From NCBI RefSeq assembly GCF_030766935.1, contig NZ_JASERL010000014.1:186001-250000 (forward strand): a stretch of DNA of 64,000 bases. The letters are read 5' to 3'. The stretch comes from Streptomyces sp. KL109B. Lineage in GTDB: Bacteria > Actinomycetota > Actinomycetes > Streptomycetales > Streptomycetaceae. A program made the translations under genes and the position numbers. Each line of letters begins with the position of its first letter. Position 1 is the first letter of the stretch. Below the pieces are notes generated by a model. That model searched no databases. It was not told the origin of the DNA and worked only from the letters and a program-made list of their open reading frames with translations. Shown piece after piece: positions 8,071-16,040 of the stretch.

Positions 8071-8101
8071 TGTCATCATGCGATGACATCGCTTGATGAC
8101 A
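8071..8101. promoter_or_regulatory. Candidate TetR operator: TGTCATC/GATGACA half-sites
   Basis: The 18-bp inverted repeat TGTCATCATGCGATGACA (8071-8088; arms of 7 bp, spacer 4) is followed by a third half-site GATGACA at 8095-8101. It lies just before the exporter gene whose operon ends with a TetR regulator, so it is the obvious autoregulatory site. Its position argues for the exporter start at 8101 rather than upstream. Confidence 0.6.
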
Positions 8102-9627
8102 TGAACGGGAAGACCTTGCAGCCCTCCGTGCAGCCCTCCATACCGACGCCCGCGCCCAGCCCCGCCCAAGCCCCCGACCCGGCCCCGGCCCCGCTCCGCC
8201 ACCCCCGCGCCCTCGTACCGGTACTGGTCGGCCTCGGCATGCTGGTCGCCGTCGTCAGCAGCCTCGGCGCGCCGCTGATCCCGACCATCGCCGCCGAGGA
8301 CCACGTCGCCGTCTCCACCGCGCAGTGGGCGCTGACGGTCACGATGCTGGTCGGCGCCATCGCGACCCCCGTGATGGGGCGGCTCGGGGACGGTCCGCAC
8401 CGCAAGCGCGTCATCCTCGGCGGACTCGCCGCCGTCCTCGTCGGCAGCCTCCTCGCGGCGCTGCCCATCGGCTTCGCCTGCCTCCTCGCGGGCCGCGCAC
8501 TACAGGGCGTCGGCATGGGCCTCGTACCGCTGGCCATCGCCACCGCCCGCGACGCGCTGCCGCCGGAGAAGGCGCGCGGCGCGGTCACGACGCTGTCGCT
8601 GACCACCGCCGCGGGCATCGGACTCGGCTACCCGATCACCGGGCTCTTCGCCGAGTACCTCGGCATGTACGCCGGGTTCTGGTTCGCGGTCGGCACGGCC
8701 GCCGCGGCCTTCGTCGCCACCCTGATCGTCGTGCCGAAGCCGCCGCACCGGCCCAGCACCCCCATGGACGTGCCGGGCGCGCTGCTGCTCGCGGGCGGCA
8801 TGGCGGCGCTGCTCCTCGCGCTCGCGGAGGGGGAGCGGTGGGGGTGGGGATCGGTACGGCTCATCGCCCTGGCCGTCGCCGCGATCGTCCTCCTCGGCGG
8901 CTGGATCGCCCACTCCCTGCGCTCCACGCACCCCCTCGTCCGCGTCCGCCTCGTCAAGGACCGCGGCGTACTCGTCGCCAACCTGACCACGATGGTCGGC
9001 GGCGTCGGCACGTACCTGCTGATCTCCCTCGTGACCCGCTACGTACAGACCCCGGAATCCGGTGGCTACGGCTTCGGCGCGTCCATCGTCGTCACCGGGC
9101 TGCTGCTCGTGCCGTTCTCCGCCGCGAGCCTCGTCACCGGGCGCCTTGTGCGGGCGATGGGCCGGGCCGCGACGCCCGCCCGGATGCTGCCGCTCGGCTG
9201 CCTGCTCTCGCTCGGCTCGCTGGTCTGCTTCCTGCTCGCCCGCTCCAGCCTGTGGGGCATCGGCACCATGATGGCGCTCGCCGGACTCGGCGTCGGAGTC
9301 ACCTTCGCCGTCACCCCCGGCCTCATCGTCGCCGGGGTGCCCGCGGCGGAGACCGGCAGCGCCATGAGTTTCAATCAGGTCGTGAAGTACATCGGATACT
9401 CGACCGGCAGCGCGCTCAGCGCCGTCGTCCTCCAGGCCTCCACCGCCCCCGGCGCCACGCTCCCCACGAACGACGGCTACCACAACGCGGGACTCGTCGG
9501 CTGCGCCGCGTTCCTGGCCACCGGAGTCATCGCCGTCGCCCTCACCCGCACCGGCGCCCGCCCGCGCCCCTCCGTCGTCGCGGCCGCCGCGAGCGCCGAG
9601 GCCCGCACCGAAGCGAGCCGCACATGA
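8101..9627 (+). CDS. MFS multidrug-type efflux transporter (DHA2-like)
   Basis: About 508 aa with many hydrophobic helices (14 expected for the family). It has a proline/alanine-rich N-terminal tail, the MFS motif A equivalent MGRLGDGPHRKRVIL and a motif C-like region GIGLGYPITGLFAEYLG. The start is uncertain: GTG 8020 overlaps the kinase stop, ATG 8083 and ATG 8101 are in frame, and none has a clear ribosome-binding site. I prefer 8101 because the operator-like palindrome lies before it. The stop overlaps the TetR start (ATGA), giving an exporter-repressor operon. The substrate is probably a toxic small molecule, which is unknown. Confidence 0.85.
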   Translation: MNGKTLQPSVQPSIPTPAPSPAQAPDPAPAPLRHPRALVPVLVGLGMLVAVVSSLGAPLIPTIAAEDHVAVSTAQWALTVTMLVGAIATPVMGRLGDGPHRKRVILGGLAAVLVGSLLAALPIGFACLLAGRALQGVGMGLVPLAIATARDALPPEKARGAVTTLSLTTAAGIGLGYPITGLFAEYLGMYAGFWFAVGTAAAAFVATLIVVPKPPHRPSTPMDVPGALLLAGGMAALLLALAEGERWGWGSVRLIALAVAAIVLLGGWIAHSLRSTHPLVRVRLVKDRGVLVANLTTMVGGVGTYLLISLVTRYVQTPESGGYGFGASIVVTGLLLVPFSAASLVTGRLVRAMGRAATPARMLPLGCLLSLGSLVCFLLARSSLWGIGTMMALAGLGVGVTFAVTPGLIVAGVPAAETGSAMSFNQVVKYIGYSTGSALSAVVLQASTAPGATLPTNDGYHNAGLVGCAAFLATGVIAVALTRTGARPRPSVVAAAASAEARTEASRT

Positions 9628-10199
9628 CGGCCGGCGGCACCGCCCCCGACCGACGCCGCAACGGCGCCCGCAGCAGCGCCCGCAGCCGCGAGGCGCTCCT
9701 CGAAGCGGCGACCCAGCTGTTCTCCGAGCGCGGCTACGACCGCACCACCATCCGCGAGATCGGCGAACGCGCGGGCGTCGACGCCGCCCTCATCTCCCGC
9801 TACTTCGGCAGCAAGGCCCTCTTGTACGTGGCGGTGCTGCACGCCGAGCACGGCGACACCGCCCCCGCCGACCTGCTCACCGAGCCCAGGCTCCGCGAGG
9901 TCGCGCGGCGCGCGGAGCGGCGCGGACCCGTGCCGCTGTTGCGCGTCGCCGTCCAGCCCTCGACCGACCGGGCCGCGCAGGACGCCGCCCGCGCCGCCCT
10001 CCAGGCCCGGCTCGTCGAGCCGCTGCGCGAGCGTTTCGCCCGCGACGGCCGCGACCGCCCTGGCCTGCGCGCCGACGTCCTCGTCGCCTCCGTCGCCGGA
10101 GTGCTGCTGGCCCGCCACTCCGGCGCCTTCGACGACCTCGCCGGAGCCGACCTCGACGAAGTCGTCGACATACTCCTGGAGTCCTGGGGCGCCGACTGA
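9624..10199 (+). CDS. TetR/AcrR-family repressor of the adjacent exporter
   Basis: A 191-aa protein. The N-terminal TetR HTH is clear (LLEAATQLFSERGYDRTTI, then IGERAGVDAALISRYFGSK), and a ligand-binding C-terminal domain follows with LLARHSGAFDDLAG. The start codon overlaps the exporter stop by ATGA, indicating coupling. It is expected to bind the TGTCATC palindrome at 8071-8088. Confidence 0.9.
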   Translation: MTAGGTAPDRRRNGARSSARSREALLEAATQLFSERGYDRTTIREIGERAGVDAALISRYFGSKALLYVAVLHAEHGDTAPADLLTEPRLREVARRAERRGPVPLLRVAVQPSTDRAAQDAARAALQARLVEPLRERFARDGRDRPGLRADVLVASVAGVLLARHSGAFDDLAGADLDEVVDILLESWGAD

Positions 10200-10346
10200 C
10201 GCGCCCCGGCACCCCGGCACCCCCGCACCCCCGCACGCCCGCGCACCTGCCACCCGAACGGCGGCATTCGAACCGCCTCGATCTGCGCCGCCGCCCCATG
10301 GGCGTGAGCCTCGCTAGTAACCGACCGTTCCTTCGAGGTGCTGGAG
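10200..10346. other. Intergenic region upstream of the aquaporin
   Basis: This 147-bp gap begins with C-rich degenerate repeats (ACCCCGGC/ACCCCCGC, about 10208-10240) and contains an inverted repeat GGCGG/CCGCC around CATTCGAA (10260-10277), which could be a weak terminator for the TetR operon. No gene is visible. Confidence 0.4.
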
Positions 10347-11084
10347 ATGGTGGAGATGGCGGAGATGCAGACGAGAGCCCTGATCTCAGAATTTCTCGGC
10401 ACGTTGCTGCTGGTGTTCTTCGCGGTCGGATCGGCGGTCCTGGGAGCCCAGTTCATCGGCACCCTCGGCATCGCCCTCGCCTTCGGCTTCACGCTGCTCG
10501 CCCTGGCGTACACCCTCGGCCCGATCTCCGGCTGCCACGTGAACCCGGCCGTCACGCTGGGCATGCTGTGCGCCCGCCGCATCGACGTACAGACCGCCGT
10601 CCGCTACTGGATCGCCCAGTTCGTCGGCGGCATCGTCGGCGCCGCCCTGCTGTTCCTGCTGGCCAAGCAGGTGCCGGGGCTCAAGACCGACGGGGCCTTC
10701 GGTTCCAACGGCTACGGTGACCGCTCCGACGTGCACATCAACATGGGCGGCGCGTTCCTCGCCGAGGTCGTCCTCACGTTCCTGCTCGTCTTCGTCGTCC
10801 TCGGCGTCACCCACCGCGTGGCCGTCGTCGGCTTCGACGGCCTGCCCATCGGCATCGCCCTCGCCGTGATCCACCTCGTCGGCATCCCGCTCACCGGCAC
10901 GTCCGTCAACCCGGCGCGCAGCCTCGGCCCGGCGCTCTTCGCGGGCGGCGACGCGCTGTCCCAGCTGTGGCTGTTCATCGTGGCACCACTGGTCGGCGGC
11001 GTGATCGCGGCCCTCGTCCACCAGCTCACCCACCCCTCCGGCGAGGACCGCACCATCGCCGACGAGGCGTCCGCGGCGGCCTGA
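10347..11084 (+). CDS. aqpZ: Aquaporin (AqpZ-like MIP-family water channel)
   Basis: A 245-aa MIP-family channel with six helices and both NPA boxes (GCHVNPAVTLG and TSVNPARSLG). The aromatic/arginine filter residues appear to be Phe (AFGF), His (AVIHLVG), Thr (GTSVNP) and Arg (NPARS), the water-selective AqpZ set rather than the glycerol type. An insertion GLKTDGAFGSNGYGDRSD separates helices 3 and 4. Several starts are possible because GTG/ATG codons repeat (10338, 10347, 10356, 10365); 10347 has GAGG 8 nt upstream. It stands alone. Confidence 0.9.
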   Translation: MVEMAEMQTRALISEFLGTLLLVFFAVGSAVLGAQFIGTLGIALAFGFTLLALAYTLGPISGCHVNPAVTLGMLCARRIDVQTAVRYWIAQFVGGIVGAALLFLLAKQVPGLKTDGAFGSNGYGDRSDVHINMGGAFLAEVVLTFLLVFVVLGVTHRVAVVGFDGLPIGIALAVIHLVGIPLTGTSVNPARSLGPALFAGGDALSQLWLFIVAPLVGGVIAALVHQLTHPSGEDRTIADEASAAA

Positions 11085-11103
11085 AAGCAGCAGCAGAGGG
11101 GGG

Positions 11104-11129
11104 GCATAGATACAAGCTTGTATCTATGC
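11104..11129. promoter_or_regulatory. Perfect 26-bp palindrome, probable GntR operator
   Basis: The half-site GCATAGATACAAG (11104-11116) is followed directly by its exact reverse complement (11117-11129). It lies 17 bp before the GntR start codon, overlapping the expected promoter. FCD-type GntR proteins usually bind such palindromes and repress their own operon. Confidence 0.75.
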
Positions 11130-11145
11130 CTGCTAGGGTCCCCGT

Positions 11146-11802
11146 ATGCCTCAACCCCAGCCCCAGCGGACGAAGTCGACCTCGGCGGCGCGCACCGTGT
11201 ACGCGGTCACCAAGGAGCTGATCCTCACCGGGGAACTCCCCGGCGGCAGCCTCATCAGCGAGGGCGAGATCGCCGAGCGCGTGCGGGTGAGCCGCACCCC
11301 CGTGCGCGAGGCGTTCCTGCGCCTGGAGTCCGAGGAACTGCTGACGCTGCACCCCAAGCGCGGCGCCGTCGTCGTGCCCGTACCGCCGGGGGAGGCGGCG
11401 GACGTGCTGGAGATGCGGCAGGCCGTCGAGCAGTCCGCCGCCGAACGCATCGCACGCGTCGGCCTCGCTCCCGAACACGAGGAGCGGCTGCGTGAACTCG
11501 TCGCGCGGCAGCGGGAGTTGGCGGGGGAGGGGGACGTACGCGCCTTCGCCGTCGCGGACGAGGCGTTCCACCGCGGCGTCGTCGAGGCCTCCGGCAACGC
11601 CATCGCCGCCCGCTTCTACGAAACCCTCGGCGACCGGCAACGCCGCATGAGCGTCTCCGCTCTCGGCCACAGGCCCGAGCGACTGCCCGGCCTCGCCGAC
11701 GAGCACGAGGCACTGCTCGGCCACCTCGGCGCACGGGACGGCGCCGCGTTCGCCGAGGCCCTGCGCACCCACCTGGCCACGACACACGGCCCCCAGCACT
11801 GA
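11146..11802 (+). CDS. GntR-family (FCD) transcriptional regulator
   Basis: A 218-aa protein with an N-terminal winged HTH (GGSLISEGEIAERVRVSRTPVREAFLRLE is recognisable in parts) and an all-helical FCD ligand domain (ADEAFHRGVVEASGN contributes the metal-binding region). The 26-bp palindrome immediately upstream and the MFS gene 49 bp downstream suggest it represses a gntR-MFS operon in response to the transported compound. Confidence 0.9.
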   Translation: MPQPQPQRTKSTSAARTVYAVTKELILTGELPGGSLISEGEIAERVRVSRTPVREAFLRLESEELLTLHPKRGAVVVPVPPGEAADVLEMRQAVEQSAAERIARVGLAPEHEERLRELVARQRELAGEGDVRAFAVADEAFHRGVVEASGNAIAARFYETLGDRQRRMSVSALGHRPERLPGLADEHEALLGHLGARDGAAFAEALRTHLATTHGPQH

Positions 11803-11851
11803 CCCACCCCCCCCGCACACCTGCCACCCCTGAAAGGGCCCTGCCCTCACG

Positions 11852-13138
11852 ATGCTCGACACGCACGCCGTCCAGCAGTCGACCGAACCGTCGGCCGCTC
11901 CCATACGCCCCGGACAGTGGAAGACCGTCGCCGCCGCGATGTTCGTCTGCGGCTGGGGCGGCAACCAGTTCACCCCGCTCCTGCTCATGTACCGCGAGCT
12001 GGGCGGCTATTCGACCCTCAGCGTCGACGCGTTCCTCGGCGCGTACGTCGTCGGCCTCGTCCCCGGGCTGCTGCTCGCCGGGCCGATGTCCGACCGGCGC
12101 GGACGCCGCCCCGTGATGATCGCGGGAACCGTCGCCTCCATCGTCGCCAGCCTCGTCCTGTGCTTCGGCGGACACGCCGCCTGGCCCATCTACGTGGGCC
12201 GCCTGATGACGGGCGTCGCCGTCGGCATCGCCATGGCCGTGGGCAGCAGCTGGGTCAAGGAACTGTCGACCGGGGCGGACACCGGCGCCGCCGCGCGCCG
12301 CGCCTCCCTCTGCCAGACGGCCGGCTTCGCCCTCGGCGCGGGCGTGGCCGGCGCCCTGGCCCAGTGGGGCCCCTGGCCGATGGTGACGCCGTACGTCGTC
12401 CACATCGCCCTCACCGCCGCCGTCCCCGTACTCCTCCTGCGCGTCCCCGAGACGCGGACCGCGGCGCGCGAGGCCGCCGGCTCGCTCCGTGCGCTGCTCG
12501 GCGCACTCGCCGCCGACCTGCGCGTCCCCGCCGCGGCCCGCCGCCGCTTCCGCTGGGTGGTGCTGCCGATGGCGCCGTGGGTGTTCGGCGCGGCGGGACT
12601 CGCGTACGCGGTGATGCCGCAGCTCGTCGACAACCGGGTCGGTCGCTGGGGCCTCGCCTACGCGACCGCGCTCACGGTACTGACCCTCGGCACCGGCGCC
12701 GCCGTGCAGCCGCTCGCGAAGTGGCTCGACGGGCGACCGGGGGTCCGCACCGGCCGTGCCCCCGTCGCGGCCATGTCCGTGATGCTGCTCGGCACGGTGC
12801 TGTGCGCCGTCAACTCCGCCGTCCTGTCACCGTGGTTGGCCGCGGCTGCGGCCGTCGCGCTCGGCGCCGGATACGGCATCGCCGTCGTCTCCGGGCTCCT
12901 GGAGATCCAGCGGATGGCGGGCCCCGACGACCTCGCGGGCCTGACCGGCATCTACTACACGCTCGCCTACTCCGGGTTCCTGCTGCCCACCGTCCTCGCG
13001 ACGCTGTCCACGTGGCTGCCGTACTCGGTGATGCTCACCGCGATCGCCGTCGTCGCCCTCGGCTGTCTGGTGCTGGTCACGTTCGGCGGGCGGATGCGCG
13101 TGCGCGTCGCGGCCCAGCAGGGCGCGGGCGGCAACTGA
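11852..13138 (+). CDS. MFS transporter
   Basis: A 428-aa 12-helix major facilitator protein with motif A between helices 2 and 3 (GPMSDRRGRRPVMI) and a hydrophilic central loop. It lies 49 bp after the GntR gene and is likely in its operon. The direction of transport and the substrate cannot be told. It ends 18 bp from the convergent Lrp-type gene. Confidence 0.85.
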   Translation: MLDTHAVQQSTEPSAAPIRPGQWKTVAAAMFVCGWGGNQFTPLLLMYRELGGYSTLSVDAFLGAYVVGLVPGLLLAGPMSDRRGRRPVMIAGTVASIVASLVLCFGGHAAWPIYVGRLMTGVAVGIAMAVGSSWVKELSTGADTGAAARRASLCQTAGFALGAGVAGALAQWGPWPMVTPYVVHIALTAAVPVLLLRVPETRTAAREAAGSLRALLGALAADLRVPAAARRRFRWVVLPMAPWVFGAAGLAYAVMPQLVDNRVGRWGLAYATALTVLTLGTGAAVQPLAKWLDGRPGVRTGRAPVAAMSVMLLGTVLCAVNSAVLSPWLAAAAAVALGAGYGIAVVSGLLEIQRMAGPDDLAGLTGIYYTLAYSGFLLPTVLATLSTWLPYSVMLTAIAVVALGCLVLVTFGGRMRVRVAAQQGAGGN

Positions 13139-13156
13139 CCTTTCCCGTAAGCGTGT

Positions 13157-14122
13157 TCAGCGCCCCGGCTCGTACGTCAGCTGCTTGACCTGCCGTACGA
13201 ACAGGGCGCTCTCCACGGACCGTACGCCGCCGAGAGCCCCGATCCCGTCGCTCAGATACGAGTACAGCTCCCGGGAGTCGCGGTGCACCGTCGCGGCGAA
13301 CACCCCGGCCACCCCGGTCACCGCCGCCGCGAACCGCACCTCCGGGTGCGCCGCGAGGGACGCGCCCACATCGGCGAGCGCCGACGGGGAAACCGTCAGC
13401 CACAGCGCCGCCATCACCGAACGCCCCAACTGCTCGTGCGTGTGCTGTACGTCGAAGTAGAGGACGCCACTGGAACGCAGCCGGTCCAGGCGCCGCCGCA
13501 CCACCGACTCCGACTGGTCGGTGGCCGCCTGGAGTTCGGTGAGCGGAACCCGGCCGTCCCGGCGCAGCAGCGCGAGCAGCGTCTCGTCGGCGTCGTCGAA
13601 AACCGGGGGAGGGGCGGTCGCGGACGGCTCGGTGAACGGCACGCGCAGCGCCGCCTCCTGGTCCGCGTCCAGCGCGTTGATCTTGTTGAGCCAGCCGACC
13701 GGGCCCCCGTAGAACGCGTGCAGCACGCACTGCGCGGTCGCCGAGGTGACGAGGGGTGTGCGCTGCAGCCGCGCGAGCAGCGGTTCGTCCTCCTGCCCGC
13801 CGCGCGGCTTGATCGAGCACAGCACTTCGGTGCCGCCGGAGAGCAGCCCCACGTACGAGGTGTCGGGGCGCCGCGCCAGGGCGCCCGCGAGTTGCTCCGC
13901 GCCGTCGGGCGCGCAGCGCAGCCGCACCAGCCAACTGCTGCGCCCCAGCAGCGCCTCGTCGGTGACGCCGATGACCCGCAGGCCCACGCTGCCGCGCAAC
14001 CGGCGGAAGCGGCGGGCGACGGTCTGGTCGGAGACGCCGAGCACGGCCGCGATCCGGCTGAACGGCGCCCGCCCGTCGAGCTGCAGCGCCTGCAGGACCT
14101 GGAGGTCGAGTGTGTCGAGCAC
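13157..14122 (-). CDS. Double Lrp/AsnC-family regulator
   Basis: A 321-aa protein made of two Lrp/AsnC modules. The first HTH is at about 3-60 (LDLQVLQALQLDGRAPFSRIAA, VSDQTVARRFRRL) and the second at about 187-245 (ETLLALLRRDGRVPLTELQAAT, SESVVRRRLDRL), each followed by an AsnC-type ligand domain. Tandem Lrp proteins of this length are common in actinomycetes. The start is a GTG at 14122. It lies 6 bp downstream of the CGNR gene on the same strand and may be cotranscribed with it. Confidence 0.88.
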   Translation of the reverse strand: MLDTLDLQVLQALQLDGRAPFSRIAAVLGVSDQTVARRFRRLRGSVGLRVIGVTDEALLGRSSWLVRLRCAPDGAEQLAGALARRPDTSYVGLLSGGTEVLCSIKPRGGQEDEPLLARLQRTPLVTSATAQCVLHAFYGGPVGWLNKINALDADQEAALRVPFTEPSATAPPPVFDDADETLLALLRRDGRVPLTELQAATDQSESVVRRRLDRLRSSGVLYFDVQHTHEQLGRSVMAALWLTVSPSALADVGASLAAHPEVRFAAAVTGVAGVFAATVHRDSRELYSYLSDGIGALGGVRSVESALFVRQVKQLTYEPGR

Positions 14123-14128
14123 GCCGGG

Positions 14129-14737
14129 TCACTTCGCCGTTCTGGAGGTCTTGCTGGAGGTCTTGCTGGAGGTCTTGCGCTGGTTGGCCTGGAAGCGGGC
14201 CTTCTTCTGGCGGTTCCCGCACGTGTTCATGTCGCACCAACGGCGGGTGCGGCTCTGGCTGGTGTCGAAGAACGCCGCCCGGCAGGTCGGTGACGCGCAC
14301 AGGGCCAGCTTTCCGTCCCGTTCGCCCGCGATGACGTCGACCGCGTCGGCGGCGATCACGCTGAGGGCGTCCTCCACGGAGGCGGCGGCGGGGTTCGCTC
14401 CGAGCCGCCAGCGCCGCTCGCCCCCGGTCGTCAGGACGGCAGCGGCCCGCCCGTGCGCGCTGAACTCATTGATGGTGCGGACGGCGGGCCCGGGGAGCGG
14501 CTCGTGGGCCGCGGCCGCTGTGGCGGCGGCGTGGATCGACTCCCGCAGCTCCCGGGCGAGTTCGAGCTGGGCGAGGGTGCAGGAGTCCACGGCGAGTCCG
14601 TACACCGCCAGCCAGTCCATGAGCCGGTCCGGAACCGGAATGCGCTCGACGGGATCGCCATGACGCTCCGACAGGGTGCCCGTGAAGCTCGTGGCCAGCA
14701 CCTTGCCGAGGCGGAAATCAGGGTACGCAGCGGACAT
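14129..14737 (-). CDS. CGNR zinc-finger (ABATE-domain) regulator
   Basis: A 202-aa protein with an N-terminal ABATE-type helical domain and a C-terminal zinc finger of the CGNR family (LCASPTCRAAFF, RRWCDMNTCGNRQKKARF; four cysteines). These are presumed stress- or ligand-responsive DNA-binding proteins. The extreme C-terminus is a KTSSKTSSKTS repeat created by three 12-bp DNA repeats (14142-14177). It is divergent from an epoxide hydrolase with two shared operator-like sites between them, one of which starts 3 bp upstream of this gene's ATG. Confidence 0.85.
   Translation of the reverse strand: MSAAYPDFRLGKVLATSFTGTLSERHGDPVERIPVPDRLMDWLAVYGLAVDSCTLAQLELARELRESIHAAATAAAAHEPLPGPAVRTINEFSAHGRAAAVLTTGGERRWRLGANPAAASVEDALSVIAADAVDVIAGERDGKLALCASPTCRAAFFDTSQSRTRRWCDMNTCGNRQKKARFQANQRKTSSKTSSKTSRTAK
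14142..14177. repeat. Three tandem 12-bp repeats at the 3' end of the CGNR gene
   Basis: Perfect copies of CTGGAGGTCTTG start at 14142, 14154 and 14166. They are in frame and encode the KTSS repeats of the lysine/serine C-terminal tail. Confidence 0.9.
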
Positions 14738-14739
14738 GG

Positions 14740-14798
14740 AACCACCTTAGCCGGTTGCGGCTCGGCGCGGAGAACTGCTAGAACCGTCTTAGCCGGTT
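14740..14798. promoter_or_regulatory. Two 17-bp operator-like sites 42 bp apart in a divergent promoter
   Basis: AACCACCTTAGCCGGTT (14740-14756) and AACCGTCTTAGCCGGTT (14782-14798) differ at two positions and repeat at a distance of 42 bp, four DNA turns. Each is an inverted repeat (AACC/GGTT; the second extends to GAACCG/CGGTTC). They lie between the CGNR regulator and the epoxide hydrolase, so one protein, probably the CGNR product, could bind both sites on the same DNA face. Confidence 0.7.
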
Positions 14799-14819
14799 CC
14801 ACGATGGCCAGGAGGTTCC

Positions 14820-16004
14820 ATGCCCCGCCCGACCAGCGACGTACAAGCCGACGTACAAGCATTTGAAGCCCACGCGGCCGAAGCCGAGCTCGACGAACTG
14901 CGCGCGCGCCTCGCCGCCGCGCGGCTGCCGGAGGCCGAGACGGTGCGCGGCGCCGGGGCCGGACCGGCCCGATGGGAGCAGGGTGTTCCGCTCGCCGACC
15001 TCGTCGACGTCGTGAACCACTGGCGCACCGCGTACGACTGGCGGCCCTTCGAGGACCGCCTCAACCGCATCGGCCAGTTCCGTACGACCATCGACGGCCT
15101 GGGCATCCACTTCCTGCACCGCCGCTCGCCGCGCGCTGACGCCACCCCGCTGATCCTCACGCACGGCTGGCCGGACAGCGTCGCCCGATTCGTCGACATC
15201 GTGGAGGAGTTGGCCGACCCGAAGGACCCGGAGGAGCCCGCGTTCCACGTCGTCGTCCCCTCGCTGCCGGGCTTCGGCTACAGCGACAGGCCGGCCTCCA
15301 CCGGGTGGGGGACCGAGAAGATCGCCGCCGCGTGGGTGGAGCTCATGGGGCGACTCGGCTACGACCGGTTCCTGGCCCACGGCGGCGACTGGGGAGGCAA
15401 CATCACCACGGTCCTCGGCGGCCGGTTCCCCGAGCACGTGCTCGGCATCCACACCACGTTCGCGGAAGGCCCGCCCGGCCTGTCGACGGACGGGCTGACG
15501 GAGGTCGAGCGCCAATGGGCCGAGGACACCCGCGACTTCTGGCAGCGCCGGGCCGCGTACGCGAAGCAGCAGGCGAGCCGGCCACAGACCATCGGCTACT
15601 CGCTCGTCGACTCACCGGTCGGCCTTCTCGCCTGGATCCTCGACAAGTTCGCCGAGTGGTCCGACACCGAGGACAGCCCCTTCGAGACGATCCCCATGGA
15701 CCGCGTGCTCGACGACGTCACCCTCTACTGGCTGACCCGGACCGGCGCGTCGGCGGCCCGCATCTACTACGAGAGCCACAACTCCCTCGACCCCGAACTC
15801 CGCGTCGACGTCCCGGCCGCCATCACCGGATACCCCCACGACGTCGAGAAGTGCCCCCGCCCCTGGGCGCAGGAGCGGTACCGGCGGATCGTCCGCTGGC
15901 GGACGGCCGAGAGCGGGGGACACTTCGCGGCGATGGAGGTTCCCGAGTACTTCGTCGAGGACCTGCGGGAGGGCCTCGCGGCGGTGCTGGCCGCGCGGCC
16001 GTGA
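14820..16004 (+). CDS. Epoxide hydrolase (alpha/beta-hydrolase, EHN N-terminal domain)
   Basis: A 394-aa protein. An EHN domain occupies about 10-115, followed by an alpha/beta-hydrolase core with the oxyanion motif HGWP, the nucleophile elbow GGDWGG (Asp) and a late catalytic histidine in SGGHFAAMEVP. The family converts epoxides to vicinal diols, and actinomycete members also occur in detoxification. The start has an AGGAGG site about 5 nt upstream. It is probably controlled by the paired sites at 14740-14798. Confidence 0.9.
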   Translation: MPRPTSDVQADVQAFEAHAAEAELDELRARLAAARLPEAETVRGAGAGPARWEQGVPLADLVDVVNHWRTAYDWRPFEDRLNRIGQFRTTIDGLGIHFLHRRSPRADATPLILTHGWPDSVARFVDIVEELADPKDPEEPAFHVVVPSLPGFGYSDRPASTGWGTEKIAAAWVELMGRLGYDRFLAHGGDWGGNITTVLGGRFPEHVLGIHTTFAEGPPGLSTDGLTEVERQWAEDTRDFWQRRAAYAKQQASRPQTIGYSLVDSPVGLLAWILDKFAEWSDTEDSPFETIPMDRVLDDVTLYWLTRTGASAARIYYESHNSLDPELRVDVPAAITGYPHDVEKCPRPWAQERYRRIVRWRTAESGGHFAAMEVPEYFVEDLREGLAAVLAARP

Positions 16005-16008
16005 GCAG

Positions 16009-16035
16009 CACCGCCGACCGATCACCGCCGACCGA
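16009..16035. repeat. Short direct repeat between convergent genes
   Basis: CACCGCCGACCGA occurs at 16009-16021 and again at 16023-16035 (14-bp period) in the 36-bp gap between the epoxide hydrolase and the MFS fusion gene. Confidence 0.7.
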
Positions 16036-16040
16036 CGGGC

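Noticed and set aside
10260..10277. tRNA T-arm-like sequence (GGTTCGAATGCC on the minus strand)
   Set aside because: The loop would be eight rather than seven bases, and no acceptor, D or anticodon arms can be found around it.
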